Below, piece after piece: positions 25,552 through 34,776 of a stretch of 64,000 bases of DNA (position 1 is its first letter; every line of letters begins with the position of its first letter). The notes under the pieces are model-generated. The model was not told the origin of the DNA, made no database searches, and saw only the letters and a program-made list of their open reading frames with translations. Location: NCBI GenBank assembly GCA_964600075.1, contig CAZRIE010000010.1, positions 1 through 64,000 of the forward strand, read 5' to 3'. The stretch is from CAZRIE01 sp964600075 (GTDB lineage: Bacteria > Bacteroidota > Bacteroidia > Flavobacteriales > Flavobacteriaceae). The position numbers were made by a program, and so were the translations under genes.

Positions 25552-26526
25552 ATGTCATCAAGGCCCGCATTTATCGAAGACCTTTCCCTACCCGCTATAG
25601 CGGCCCCAATGTTTTTAATTTCAGGCCCAAAACTGGTTCTTGAATGCTGTAAAAATGGAATCGTAGGTACTTTTCCGGCCTTGAACCAACGCACTAGTGA
25701 AGGTTTTGAAGAATGGCTCATCGAAATCAAGTTGGACCTAGAAAAATTTGAAAAGGAAACTGGCAAAAAACCGGCCCCGTTTGGGGTCAACCTTATTGTG
25801 CATCAAACAAATCCTAGATTGGAAGCCGATATCAAACTCTGCGTAAAACATAAGGTGCCGATTATTATCACCTCACTGGGTGCGGTTTCCATGGTGGTCA
25901 ATGCCATTCACGGCTATGGCGGACTAGTTTTTCACGATATTGTCAAAAAACGCCATGCCGAAAAGGCACAAGAAGCCGGTGTAGATGGCCTCATTCTAGT
26001 TGCTGCGGGAGCGGGCGGGCATGCAGGCACTATCAATCCGATGAGCTTGGTGGCCGAAATCAAAAAATTCTTTCATAAAACAATTATCCTTTCGGGATGT
26101 ATCAGTACGGGACGTGATATTGCCTCTGCTCTACAAATGGGAGCTGATCTGGCGTATATGGGTACCCGTTTTATCAATACCGATGAAGGCAAAGCTCCAG
26201 ATGAATACAAAAAAATGATAATTGATGCAGGAGCTAGTGATGTGGTTTATACTGCTGCCATATCGGGTGTGCATGCAAATTTCTTGGGTGCCAGTTTAAA
26301 AGCGGCGGGGCTCACCGAAGAAGACCTGAAAAAAAATACCAAAATCGATTTTGGAAAAGAATTGGATACAGAGGCCAAAGCTTGGAAGACCATTTGGTCG
26401 GCAGGTCAAGGATCGACGATGATCAATAATTCGCTTCCCGTTGCCGAGTTGGTCGATAACTTAAAATCGGAATTTAAGGCTGCTATTGAGGAACAGGCTA
26501 AGGTTTTGGAAACGTACCCGAAGTAA
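25552..26526 (+). CDS. nitronate monooxygenase (FMN)
   Basis: A 324-residue TIM-barrel flavoenzyme of the 2-nitropropane dioxygenase family, oxidising alkyl nitronates such as propionate 3-nitronate. The start region LPAIAAPMFLISGP binds FMN, the catalytic His lies in the AAGAGGHAGTINPM block, and MGADLAYMGTRF closes the phosphate site. The frame is open 84 codons further upstream but that part is not family-like. Terminates before a short GC-rich repeat. Confidence 0.9.
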   Translation: MSSRPAFIEDLSLPAIAAPMFLISGPKLVLECCKNGIVGTFPALNQRTSEGFEEWLIEIKLDLEKFEKETGKKPAPFGVNLIVHQTNPRLEADIKLCVKHKVPIIITSLGAVSMVVNAIHGYGGLVFHDIVKKRHAEKAQEAGVDGLILVAAGAGGHAGTINPMSLVAEIKKFFHKTIILSGCISTGRDIASALQMGADLAYMGTRFINTDEGKAPDEYKKMIIDAGASDVVYTAAISGVHANFLGASLKAAGLTEEDLKKNTKIDFGKELDTEAKAWKTIWSAGQGSTMINNSLPVAELVDNLKSEFKAAIEEQAKVLETYPK

Positions 26527-26535
26527 AAGCCAACT

Positions 26536-26553
26536 AACCCCCAAAGGGGGAAT
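26536..26553. repeat. short CCCCC-AAAG-GGGG repeat
   Basis: A small GC-rich palindrome (AACCCCCAAAGGGGGAAT) between nitronate monooxygenase and bestrophin genes; probably a reduced relative of the repeats at 17459, 46421 and 50713. It could also serve as a weak hairpin terminator. Confidence 0.4.
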
Positions 26554-26614
26554 ATTATGCTCTTAATTCAGGGCATTTAACCTTACGGATTTCATTCCTA
26601 AATCAATTTTAAAA

Positions 26615-27631
26615 ATGTACATCAAACGTAATATCGGCTGGGGACTCATTCTCCGCTATGCATGGAAAAACTTGATTTTCTTTACACTGTATGCCGCCGG
26701 AATCTTTTGCCTCTATCACTTCTTGGGATGGACCTTTATCGATGTTCCTTTTCAGCCCTTGAGCGTAATTGGTATTGCAGTGGCATTTTACATCGGTTTT
26801 AAGAATAGTCAGAGCTACGACCGTTTTTGGGAAGGTCGCAAGATTTGGGGCGGTATCGTTAACTACAGCCGCACTTGGGCGATTCATGTATTAAGCTTTG
26901 TAAAGTCGGATGACCCCGAATACGACAAAAAGATGCACACACAGATGATACATCGTCATATTGCTTGGATCAATGCCCTTCGCGTGCAATTGCGCCAACC
27001 CAAATCTTGGGCCCTCAAAGAAAACCGAATGGTCGAAAAAGTTTTCGACAAGCATGACGAGCGCAACATTTCATGCAACGAGGCCTATAACTATGTCAGC
27101 ATGCGTGAGTTCAGCGACTTGAAAAAAAGGGTCAATCCGGCTACGCATTTGGTCAAAAACCAGGCACGTGATGTATCCGAACTGAGGCAAAAGCACATTA
27201 TAGATGGCTTTCATGAAGACCAGTTACAATCTTGTTTAGAGGAATTTTATAATCTTCAGGGTAAATGCGAACGGATAAAGAATACACCTTTCCCGAGGCA
27301 ATATGGCTACTTTTCAAAAGTGTTTACGTGGATATTTGTTCTACTTCTTCCCTTCGGATTATTGGATGTTTTTGAAGATGACGCCGCATCGGTACCAAAT
27401 GAAATGGCCAACTGGTATATATTTTTAATGATTCCGTTCTCGGTCTTGATCTCTTGGATTTTCGCCACAATGGAAAGCATAGGCGATAATAGTGAAGACC
27501 CTTTCGAAGGCCGTATCAACGACGTTCCCATGACGGCTTTGTGTCGAACAATAGAAATCGATCTGCGCGATATGTTAGATGAAAAAGACCTTCCCGAACC
27601 AGTCGCTCCGAAAGACAATATACTTTACTAA
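26615..27631 (+). CDS. bestrophin-family (UPF0187) ion channel
   Basis: A 338-residue membrane protein with two N-terminal spans (LIFFTLYAAGIFCLYHF and LSVIGIAVAFYIGFKNSQSY), the conserved SYDRFWEGRKIWGG segment, and two later spans (IFVLLLPFGLLDVF and WYIFLMIPFSVLISWIF). Bacterial bestrophins form pentameric channels for anions or monovalent cations. Its TAA overlaps the ATG of the hydrolase gene by one base, so the two are translationally coupled. Confidence 0.9.
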   Translation: MYIKRNIGWGLILRYAWKNLIFFTLYAAGIFCLYHFLGWTFIDVPFQPLSVIGIAVAFYIGFKNSQSYDRFWEGRKIWGGIVNYSRTWAIHVLSFVKSDDPEYDKKMHTQMIHRHIAWINALRVQLRQPKSWALKENRMVEKVFDKHDERNISCNEAYNYVSMREFSDLKKRVNPATHLVKNQARDVSELRQKHIIDGFHEDQLQSCLEEFYNLQGKCERIKNTPFPRQYGYFSKVFTWIFVLLLPFGLLDVFEDDAASVPNEMANWYIFLMIPFSVLISWIFATMESIGDNSEDPFEGRINDVPMTALCRTIEIDLRDMLDEKDLPEPVAPKDNILY

Positions 27632-28593
27632 TGCCGCTTCTTTCCTCAGATTATCGACCTCCTCTGCATTTTAGAAACGGGCATTTATCTACAATCTATT
27701 CCGGACTTTTCAGAAGAATCGATGGGCTTGGGCAAAAACGTGAACGGCTCGAACTGCCCGATGGCGATTTTATGGATTTAGATTGGAGTTTTGCAAAATC
27801 TAAATCTCATAAGGTGGTCATTCTATTACATGGACTAGAGGGCAATGCCCAACGCCCTTATATTACAGGGGCCGCCAAAGCCTTCAACAAAGCCGGCACA
27901 GACGCCTGCGCAGTAAATTTTCGGGGCTGTAGTGGCGAGACGAATCGATTGTTTCGATCATACCATTCAGGGGCTACGGAAGATCTAGATGCGGTAGTAC
28001 AACATATTGTCAAGACCAAACACTATTCGAAAATTTATATCAAGGGCATCAGTTTAGGTGGTAATATGGCTATGAAGTATCTTGGTGAAGAGCGAGAAAT
28101 TCCCAAAGAGGTCAAGGCCGCAATTGGCGTTTCCGTACCGTGTGACCTTTATAGTTCCTTGAGGCAGCTCTTGAAAACAAAAAACCTACCCTACGCCCAA
28201 CGGTTCCGCAAACATTTGGTGGCAAAGCTAGTATTAAAACTACCATTATTTCCCGATAAGATTTCCAAGAAGAATATTGAAAATATAAAAACGCTCAAAG
28301 ATTTTGATGACATATACACCAGTCGGGCCCACGGTTTTAAAAATGCCCTTGACTATTACGAACACTGTAGCTGCAGACAGTTTTTGCCAAATATTAAAGT
28401 GCCCAGCCTGATTATCAATGCGACAAACGACTCTTTTTTGGGAAAAGAATGCTATCCCTATCGAGAAGCCGAGGCGAACGAAAATGTTCATTTAGAAACC
28501 CCGAAATTCGGCGGTCATGTTGGGTTCTTTGATTGGGGAAATGCGTATTATTCCGAAAAAAGAGCAATAAAATTTTTGGAAGACATGGTTTAG
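27631..28593 (+). CDS. YheT-type alpha/beta hydrolase
   Basis: A 320-residue cytosolic hydrolase of the YheT/COG0429 group. HGLEGNAQRPY supplies the oxyanion region, the nucleophile is Ser141 in GISLGGNM, and the catalytic His is in FGGHVGFFDW near the C-terminus; the acid is probably the Asp in NATNDSF. The physiological ester or lipid is unknown. It overlaps the bestrophin gene by one base. Confidence 0.9.
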   Translation: MPLLSSDYRPPLHFRNGHLSTIYSGLFRRIDGLGQKRERLELPDGDFMDLDWSFAKSKSHKVVILLHGLEGNAQRPYITGAAKAFNKAGTDACAVNFRGCSGETNRLFRSYHSGATEDLDAVVQHIVKTKHYSKIYIKGISLGGNMAMKYLGEEREIPKEVKAAIGVSVPCDLYSSLRQLLKTKNLPYAQRFRKHLVAKLVLKLPLFPDKISKKNIENIKTLKDFDDIYTSRAHGFKNALDYYEHCSCRQFLPNIKVPSLIINATNDSFLGKECYPYREAEANENVHLETPKFGGHVGFFDWGNAYYSEKRAIKFLEDMV

Positions 28594-28682
28594 ATTTTGC
28601 TATTCCTTATCTTAGTGCCAGAAACTAATAGCTGCTGAAATCTCGGATTTTTTTTCGGGACAGCACAAAACTTCAACATAAA

Positions 28683-29168
28683 ATGAAAAGATTAATTGTT
28701 GTATTTGCTTTAGGTGGATTAATGATCAGCTGCGGCGAAGAAAAAAAGGAAGAAAAGAAAGAAGGTTTTGAAATGAACCGCACCAAGACCGAAAAGAAAG
28801 CGGTCGAAGCCAAATCAGAGGGCGTACCCGTCGATATGGACAATGAAGGTGTAGGACCTTTTAAGGACATCTCTTTTGATGGCGAAGTCAACGCTGAAAT
28901 GGCAACTGCGGGTGAGGCCAAATTCAAGGCCATCTGTACAGCCTGTCATATGGCCGAACAAAGATTAATCGGCCCTGCCCTAAAAGGCGTTTATGATCGA
29001 AGAAATCCGGCATGGGTCATGAACATGATCAGCAACCCCGATGGTATGCTTAAAGAAGACCCTATCGCCAAAGCATTGCTAAAAGAATATAATAACGCCA
29101 TCATGTTGAACCAAAATTTATCAGAAGAGGATACAAGGGCCGTCGCCGAGTATCTGCGTACCCTTTAA
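28683..29168 (+). CDS. class I cytochrome c, lipoprotein
   Basis: A 161-residue exported mono-heme cytochrome. The lipobox ends at Cys17 (LMISC), a charged Lys/Glu linker follows, and the heme site is CTACH at residues 85-89 with a distal Met expected in NNAIMLNQNLS. It is probably an electron carrier tethered to a membrane. A weak ACTTATA/TATAAGT palindrome follows the stop (29181-29195). Confidence 0.9.
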   Translation: MKRLIVVFALGGLMISCGEEKKEEKKEGFEMNRTKTEKKAVEAKSEGVPVDMDNEGVGPFKDISFDGEVNAEMATAGEAKFKAICTACHMAEQRLIGPALKGVYDRRNPAWVMNMISNPDGMLKEDPIAKALLKEYNNAIMLNQNLSEEDTRAVAEYLRTL

Positions 29169-29282
29169 ATTATACTTCAGACTTATAGTATAAGTGCCTT
29201 TCTCCGTTTGATTTAAATGGATTAAGGTACTTTTTGTTTGTGTACTATGACTTTACGTAGCATGGATTCACATCCCAGGAAA

Positions 29283-29891
29283 TCATACCAAGAAAAATGC
29301 ATAAAAATAGAAGCATACTACCATTCCGATAATTCCGGTTGCAATCATCAGCCCAGTAAAAACCTGTTGTAGCTTGAGATTATCGTTTATCACTAGGCCC
29401 AATACTCCAAAAACGATACTTATCTGCAAGAAGAGGGTTCCAATATCAATTTTAGACACCAAATAAGAGTAGTTTGTTGAGATTTCTTGCCATTTCCTTA
29501 ATCCAATTATTTTCCCCATCTCTCCATCCAAATCTTGTGACCAACTTGAACGCGGAATATTAGCAGAACCCAATAAGATTTCAGTTTTCTCTTCTTCGTA
29601 CTTTAAAATCAAATTATTGGTTACATCAATTCTAGTATTTAGCTCGGGCAAACTTTCTTCTTTTATTGCACCAATATGAAGCAGCGATGTAAGCAAATCA
29701 CGCTGATTTTCTTTCAATACTTGTTTAATACTTTTAGCACTATACCAACTAGAGTAGCTCAGATGCTTCAAATTGGCATTAGCAATCTCCTCTTCGAGAT
29801 TACTGTTAATTACCTTCATAATGGCAAGCAAGCCGATAATGACTATAATAATTACTCCCCCTCGATTCTCTATTTTATTCCTTTTGGTCAT
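29283..29891 (-). CDS. DUF4337-like membrane protein
   Basis: A 202-residue protein with one N-terminal span (VIIIVIIGLLAIMKVI), a periplasmic helical middle containing SYSSWYSAKSIKQVL, and two C-terminal spans (FLQISIVFGVLGLVI and VFTGLMIATGIIGMVV). The order matches DUF4337, whose role is unknown. It stands alone and convergent with the cytochrome gene. Confidence 0.65.
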   Translation of the reverse strand: MTKRNKIENRGGVIIIVIIGLLAIMKVINSNLEEEIANANLKHLSYSSWYSAKSIKQVLKENQRDLLTSLLHIGAIKEESLPELNTRIDVTNNLILKYEEEKTEILLGSANIPRSSWSQDLDGEMGKIIGLRKWQEISTNYSYLVSKIDIGTLFLQISIVFGVLGLVINDNLKLQQVFTGLMIATGIIGMVVCFYFYAFFLV

Positions 29892-30383
29892 GGTTTAGCG
29901 CTAAAAAACATTTGGTAATGGTAAAACAATCGCCAAATAAATCCCTTCTATCGTGTGTTCTTGAACTTTTACCAATCTATCTGTAAGTATTAATCACTCT
30001 CAAACAGAATTGTTTTAAGGAACACGCAAGGTGAACCAAATTGTTAAGAACTAAGCCATTGCAACCACTAAGATATATCGAATTGATGGGAAGGAACAAA
30101 AAATATATAAAAATTCAAAATTAGAACTGTATCACTGCTAGCGCGAGCATCTTTCTGCTCGTACCGTTCAGAGTTAGCCAAGCCATTTGGCCATCGCAGT
30201 AAGTTTTTAATTATAGCCAGATCTTTGGAGTTTTTACCAAACATTTTTATTTTTTTGAACATAGTGCCGCTATTCTTATGCATATCATTAGAACATGCAA
30301 TTGGAAGGCCAGGGAAATAGTACCGACTATATAAAAAAAGCCATTGAAGCCATCGCCATAGAGATAAAACGTGAAATGAGAAA

Positions 30384-30724
30384 GTCGCTCTAAAAGAAAC
30401 CAAAAAAGACCGCATATTGACCGAAGTATTTATCAAGACACTGCATAATAAAATGCTATGGAACTTTGGAACTGGGCCGAAAAATTCAGAAAATCAGAGA
30501 AAAACATTGATCTACCCTGGGACCAAACCGGAATCGAATTAAAAATAGTTTTGGACGATACTGTTTTTTGGATAGAAAACAACACATATCCACCAGATGA
30601 AATTTTTACGTGGAACCATTCCAATATGGTTAGAGCAGATGAAAAAAGAAAAAGATGCATTAATTCGATACGAGCATTCGATACAGGGAACATTGAAGCG
30701 CCTATTTTATTAGCGCTTGGTTAA
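30384..30724 (+). pseudogene. remnant of mobile mystery protein B (Fic domain) with catalytic motif deleted
   Basis: Two frames join near 30454-30458. The first gives KKDRILTEVFIKTLHNKM, the second gives WNWAEKFRKSEKNID, TGIELKIVLDDTVFWIENNT and YPPDEI, matching the 'mobile mystery protein B' family in order. In intact members PPDEI is followed by about 35 residues that contain the Fic motif HPFxxGNGR; here PPDEI runs straight into FTWNHSNMVRADEKRKR and NSIRAFDTGNIEAP, the family's C-terminal block. So the catalytic segment is deleted in frame, and a frameshift lies upstream. No partner 'protein A' regulator is visible. It is a dead accessory gene. Confidence 0.75.
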
Positions 30725-30801
30725 TATTTAACAAAAATTTGTCCATTTTTTTAATAGTTGTTCGTCTTTATGCTAAATGAACCTTGCTAAATCAATCGGT
30801 C

Positions 30802-30933
30802 ATGAAAGACGGCGTACTAATTTTTAAAGACAAAAAAACTATGAAAAAGAATTTCCAGGAAACACGTAAAAAAATTGGCCGAAAATATTGGTTCGGATGG
30901 GCAGGAGGCTATGGCGATTCTAAAAAAAAATAG
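30802..30933 (+). CDS. possible small basic protein (43 aa)
   Basis: An ATG frame of 43 residues (MKDGVLIFKDKKTMKKNF at the start, WFGWAGGYGDSKKK at the end), very rich in Lys, ends 11 bases before the convergent SulP gene stop. A second in-frame ATG at 30841 would give 30 residues. I recognise no family. It lies in degraded sequence and may not be expressed. Confidence 0.3.
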   Translation: MKDGVLIFKDKKTMKKNFQETRKKIGRKYWFGWAGGYGDSKKK

Positions 30934-30944
30934 GTTCAATAGTA

Positions 30945-32573
30945 CTATAAACCCCAAAGATTATAAGGGTTTTTACCTTCAACATCAACTTTCTTTTTCG
31001 GTTTATCCACAGCCACTTTATAGGTCGGATCTTCCAAGACATTGACATCGATAATTTCCTCAGCATTTTCAAGAAGTTGTATACAATCTTTGCTCAAATG
31101 CCTTAAGTGGACTTTCTTTCCCGCTTTCTTATAGCGCTCCGTAATTTTGTTCAAGGCTTCGATACCTGACATATCGGCGACCCGGCTCTCTTGAAAATCG
31201 ATGATAACCTCATCGGGGTCGCTAGGTACATCGAACTTTTCCGAAAACAATGAGGTAGAACCGAAGAACAAAGGCCCATAAATTTCATAGTGCTTTACCC
31301 CCTTATCGTCAACATACTTTCGCGCACGTATACGTTTTGCGTTTTCCCAAGAATAGGCTAAAGCAGAGATTATGACTCCGAGTAGTACAGCTACCGCTAA
31401 ATTATGGGTGATGGCAGTGATTAAGGTAACCAAGACCATTACGATGACATCAGAATTCGGCATTTTTCGGAAGGTCTTGAAACTGGCCCATTCAAAAGTT
31501 CCGATGGCAACCATAAACATCAGTCCGACCAAAGCAGCCATAGGCAAGCGTTCGATTAGACTCGAACCGAACATAATAAAAACGAGTAGCATTACTGCAG
31601 CGGTTATACCCGATAGTCTCGCACGGGCACCTGAAGACGTATTGATCAAACTTTGCCCAATCATAGCACAGCCACCCATGCCCGAAAGAAAACCGGAAAA
31701 AATGTTTGCGGTTCCTTGGGCGACACATTCTCGATTACCGCTACCACGAGTCTCGGTAATCTCATCGATAATGTTCAAGGTCAGGAGACTTTCTATTAAT
31801 CCGACGCCCGCAACAATCGCCGCATAAGGGAAAATAATCTTAAAGGTTTCTAGTGTAAACGGAATTTGAGGAATGGACAAAGGAGGGAATCCACCTTTGA
31901 TACTCTCACCCTCTCCCATGGTACCTGCCACGGTCAACGTATCGATACCAAAGCCAATTACAATAGCGGAAACGATTACAATGGCTACGAGTGAAGATGG
32001 TATCGCCTTCGTTAATTTTGGCAAGCCCCAAATAATCAACATCGTCAGAAGGGTAAGCCCCAACATCATTAAAAAAGGAGTTATTGGCAATAAACTATCA
32101 GTTCCCTTTTCATAAAAATTAGGAAACTGCGCCATAAAAATGATGATTGCGAGTCCATTTACAAAACCGAACATAACCGGATGTGGTACTAGACGGATGA
32201 ATTTACCCAACCGTAATACGCCCGCTAAAATCTGAAGAACTCCTGCCATTACCACTGTAGCAAAAACATAATTTAGAATCGTTTCAGGTTCGATACCGGG
32301 AAAATTACGTTTTAGCTCCAAAATCAATCCTACGAAAATTACCGCCACGGCTCCAGTGGCACCTGAAATCATTCCTGGACGGCCTCCTAAAATAGCAGTT
32401 ATCAAACATAAGATAAAGGCGGCATATAATCCTGTTAAGGGAGAAAACCCGGGAATCAAGGCAAAGGCGATAGCTTCGGGCACCAAGGCCAAGGCGACAG
32501 TCAGGCCCGAAAGAATTTCGGTCTTATAATCTACCTTTTGCTTAAAATCGAATAAATTCAGGTACTTCTTCAC
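30945..32573 (-). CDS. SulP-family anion transporter with STAS domain
   Basis: A 542-residue inner-membrane transporter. The N-terminal block has LTVALALVPEAIAFALIPG and TGLYAAFILCLITAILGG, typical of SulP, followed by about 10 to 12 spans; a cytoplasmic STAS domain occupies about 430-530 (VIIDFQESRVADMSGIEAL). Members move sulfate, bicarbonate or dicarboxylates, often with sodium; the substrate here cannot be told. The start is GTG. A -7 box lies 22 bases upstream. Confidence 0.92.
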   Translation of the reverse strand: MKKYLNLFDFKQKVDYKTEILSGLTVALALVPEAIAFALIPGFSPLTGLYAAFILCLITAILGGRPGMISGATGAVAVIFVGLILELKRNFPGIEPETILNYVFATVVMAGVLQILAGVLRLGKFIRLVPHPVMFGFVNGLAIIIFMAQFPNFYEKGTDSLLPITPFLMMLGLTLLTMLIIWGLPKLTKAIPSSLVAIVIVSAIVIGFGIDTLTVAGTMGEGESIKGGFPPLSIPQIPFTLETFKIIFPYAAIVAGVGLIESLLTLNIIDEITETRGSGNRECVAQGTANIFSGFLSGMGGCAMIGQSLINTSSGARARLSGITAAVMLLVFIMFGSSLIERLPMAALVGLMFMVAIGTFEWASFKTFRKMPNSDVIVMVLVTLITAITHNLAVAVLLGVIISALAYSWENAKRIRARKYVDDKGVKHYEIYGPLFFGSTSLFSEKFDVPSDPDEVIIDFQESRVADMSGIEALNKITERYKKAGKKVHLRHLSKDCIQLLENAEEIIDVNVLEDPTYKVAVDKPKKKVDVEGKNPYNLWGL

Positions 32574-32594
32574 GCTATCAAGATTTTAAGCGGG

Positions 32595-32602
32595 CAAAAA
32601 TA
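32595..32602 (-). promoter_or_regulatory. putative -7 box of the SulP gene (TATTTTTG)
   Basis: Exact TAnnTTTG match on the minus strand, 22 bases before the GTG start. Confidence 0.4.
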
Positions 32603-32618
32603 GGTCAAAATACCCTAT

Positions 32619-32638
32619 TAGCCTAGTTATGAAGGCTA
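32619..32638. repeat. TAGCCT/AGGCTA inverted repeat, second site
   Basis: The same six-base arms as at 22838-22853, here with an eight-base loop, lie between the PhyH gene stop and the SulP promoter. Confidence 0.4.
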
Positions 32639-32645
32639 AATGCAA

Positions 32646-33620
32646 TTACCAATCACGAAGCCCTAACAACTTCTCCCCCAACGTAGTCAAATCAGCGGTT
32701 TGATATTTAGTTTGCTCCCAGTTTCGAGGATCTCCCGGGAAGGCATAACCTTCTGGTGCAATGCGCTGCTTCCAAGAATTAATACGCCAGTTTCGTAGTT
32801 CTTCGTTATCCTCTTCAGCGGGCATCATAGAGATGTATTGTGCGATACGGATTTTCTCCTCCGATTTGTTGGGGCGAATGCCATGCGGTTCGGTGCTATT
32901 GAATATGAGTAGGTCACCAGCATCCATTTTTACTTTTACGATTTTATTCCCTAAGTCAGAAATATTAGGTTGAAATCGGTCGCGGTTTTCAGGCTGGGTC
33001 AATTTCCAAGTATCATAATTTCGATACAACCATGGAATGCATTGAAAGCCGCCCATGTTTTCATCCGTCTGGTCGGCGAGTGCTAAAACCCCTTGTACAT
33101 TTTGTGGGCAGGTTTCTGGGTCATAGTCCCAATGGATGAATCCCTTTTTGTCTACACCAGGTGGTAACGGAAAGTTCAAATTTGCCCGGTCGATGGTTAC
33201 CCATAGCTTTTCGGTGCCCCATACATCAACAAAGGCATCATAAACACGTTGCATTTGGCGGTTGTTCCATAGGTATTGGTTATTGTAGACTTCTACCATT
33301 CCGGTACCGGTCAACTCTTTCATCTTCATTTCGGCCCTTGGTGGGGCGTACCATGTCGTAGAATCATCGGGGTCTTTTTCATCGAATTCCCAAATAAAAT
33401 CCGCAGTCACTTTTGCCTGCTCTTTTGAAATGGCGTTTTTGATGACGATATAGCCGTTATGCATCCAAAAATCCCAATCGGCTTCACTTAAAACGTGCAA
33501 GGCCTTCCCGTTTGAACGGTCGTTTAATCTGATTTTGCTGCTGGTAGCGGTAGATGGGTTTCCAGGGATTTCCTCATGGGCCTTATTGGCCATTTCGATA
33601 TTTTTATTGGTTTGTTGCAT
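32646..33620 (-). CDS. phytanoyl-CoA dioxygenase (PhyH) family protein
   Basis: A 324-residue Fe(II)/2-oxoglutarate oxygenase. The metal-binding triad is HWDYD (His and Asp) and the distal His in TEPHGIRPNKSEEKIR, whose Arg would bind 2-oxoglutarate. GGFQCIPWLYRNYD is also family-like. The substrate is unknown; many bacterial members hydroxylate small metabolites. It diverges from an AraC regulator across 144 bases, so that regulator is its likely controller. Confidence 0.87.
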   Translation of the reverse strand: MQQTNKNIEMANKAHEEIPGNPSTATSSKIRLNDRSNGKALHVLSEADWDFWMHNGYIVIKNAISKEQAKVTADFIWEFDEKDPDDSTTWYAPPRAEMKMKELTGTGMVEVYNNQYLWNNRQMQRVYDAFVDVWGTEKLWVTIDRANLNFPLPPGVDKKGFIHWDYDPETCPQNVQGVLALADQTDENMGGFQCIPWLYRNYDTWKLTQPENRDRFQPNISDLGNKIVKVKMDAGDLLIFNSTEPHGIRPNKSEEKIRIAQYISMMPAEEDNEELRNWRINSWKQRIAPEGYAFPGDPRNWEQTKYQTADLTTLGEKLLGLRDW

Positions 33621-33764
33621 GATATGACGATTTACGTTTTCCTTTACATTGATGAAGTAAAACTAGATATATGCAGATGCGTTTTCAACCTTGATATTGA
33701 CCATTATTTGAATAATATTGATAAATATTATAGACTTTTTAAAGCAATTTAGTTAAATTAAGCT

Positions 33765-34619
33765 ATGAAAATCCAGTTGGAGAACATTAGTCCCGATGCC
33801 GAAAGTTCGTTTCGACTGCTACATAACCCGAAGCTAAACGATCTGTTCTTTTGGCATTTTCATCCCGAATATGAACTGGTCTATATCGAAGGTGCGAATG
33901 GCACACGCCACGTGGGCGACCACATTTCTGACTATGAAGAAAGTGACCTTGTTCTCATCGGTTCCAATATTCCCCATCTCAACTTTGACTATGGTGTTCA
34001 GACGGATTATAAAAAGGAAGTGCTTCATGTCAATTCTACCATTAAGAATACATTTTTTAGTGAAATTCCCGAACTTTCCAAAATCGTTCGATTACTAGAG
34101 CGTTCACAGCACGGTATTGCATTTTTTGGAGATACAAAAACAGAAATCGGCGCCCGGTTAAAAAAATTATACGGCCTTTCGCCATTTCAAGAGTTATTAC
34201 AGGTATTGCATATTTTCGAAATCTTATCCGTTAGTACAGAGTTCGTTTTACTCCATGATGCCCCCGTTCTCAATAAGTACAATAAAAAACAACAGGACCG
34301 GTTACGTAAGGTTTACACATACATTGATGAGAATTATCAGCAAAAGATTGCTGTGGAGGACGCAGCCTCAATTTGTAATCTTGGAAAGGAAGCTTTCTGC
34401 CGGTATTTTAAAAAGGCAACGGGCAACACTTTCATTGGTTTCCTAAACCAATACCGAGTCAGTCAGGCAAAACGATTGCTCTTAATGGGTAAAAATGTGG
34501 GTGAAACTTGTTACGAATCTGGCTTTGGGAGCTTATCGTACTTTAATCGTACTTTCAAAAAAGTAACCTCGGAGAACCCGTCTACCTTTAAAAAGAAACT
34601 AGGGCCTCCTATTATTTAA
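33765..34619 (+). CDS. AraC-family regulator with cupin sensor
   Basis: A 284-residue transcription factor. The N-terminal cupin (FWHFHPEYELVYIEG, GDHISDYEESDLVLIGSNIP) binds a small ligand; the C-terminal pair of helix-turn-helix motifs is in KIAVEDAASICNLGKEAFCR and CYESGFGSLSYFNRTFKKVT. It is divergent from the PhyH gene, its probable target. An AT-rich CTGATTTT/AAAATCAG hairpin lies after the gene at 34727-34744. Confidence 0.92.
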   Translation: MKIQLENISPDAESSFRLLHNPKLNDLFFWHFHPEYELVYIEGANGTRHVGDHISDYEESDLVLIGSNIPHLNFDYGVQTDYKKEVLHVNSTIKNTFFSEIPELSKIVRLLERSQHGIAFFGDTKTEIGARLKKLYGLSPFQELLQVLHIFEILSVSTEFVLLHDAPVLNKYNKKQQDRLRKVYTYIDENYQQKIAVEDAASICNLGKEAFCRYFKKATGNTFIGFLNQYRVSQAKRLLLMGKNVGETCYESGFGSLSYFNRTFKKVTSENPSTFKKKLGPPII

Positions 34620-34713
34620 AAATGATCTTAAAGATATGTTCAATACTTTTCTTTTTCTATCTTGGGATAATGCCTTAGATGAAAAATGTATTACCCTATT
34701 CAAGACCAACCAA

Positions 34714-34750
34714 CATAATCTATTTCCTGATTTTTTAAAATCAGATTATG
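34714..34750. terminator. AT-rich hairpin between convergent genes
   Basis: CTGATTTT and AAAATCAG (34727-34744) pair perfectly across two bases, and CATAATC (34714-34720) can alternatively pair with GATTATG (34744-34750). It lies between the AraC gene and the convergent CotH-like gene. No T tract follows outside the stem, so termination is only suggested. Confidence 0.45.
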
Positions 34751-34776
34751 CAAAAATAGGGGTACAATAGGGTAGG

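Larger units (their letters stand above)
29892..30944. other. accessory spacer with degraded sequence
   Basis: This kilobase has no intact gene of usual size. It holds the Fic remnant (30384-30724), a 32-codon frame at 30295-30393 that may be its decayed N-terminal part (MQLEGQGNSTDYIKKA), and the small basic frame at 30802-30933. The rest is AT-rich and unassigned. Long minus-strand frames here are not supported by composition or family resemblance. Confidence 0.55.

Noticed and set aside
30068..30436. Minus-strand frame of 122 codons
   Set aside because: No family resemblance; it lies opposite the decayed Fic region and has an unlikely residue mix.
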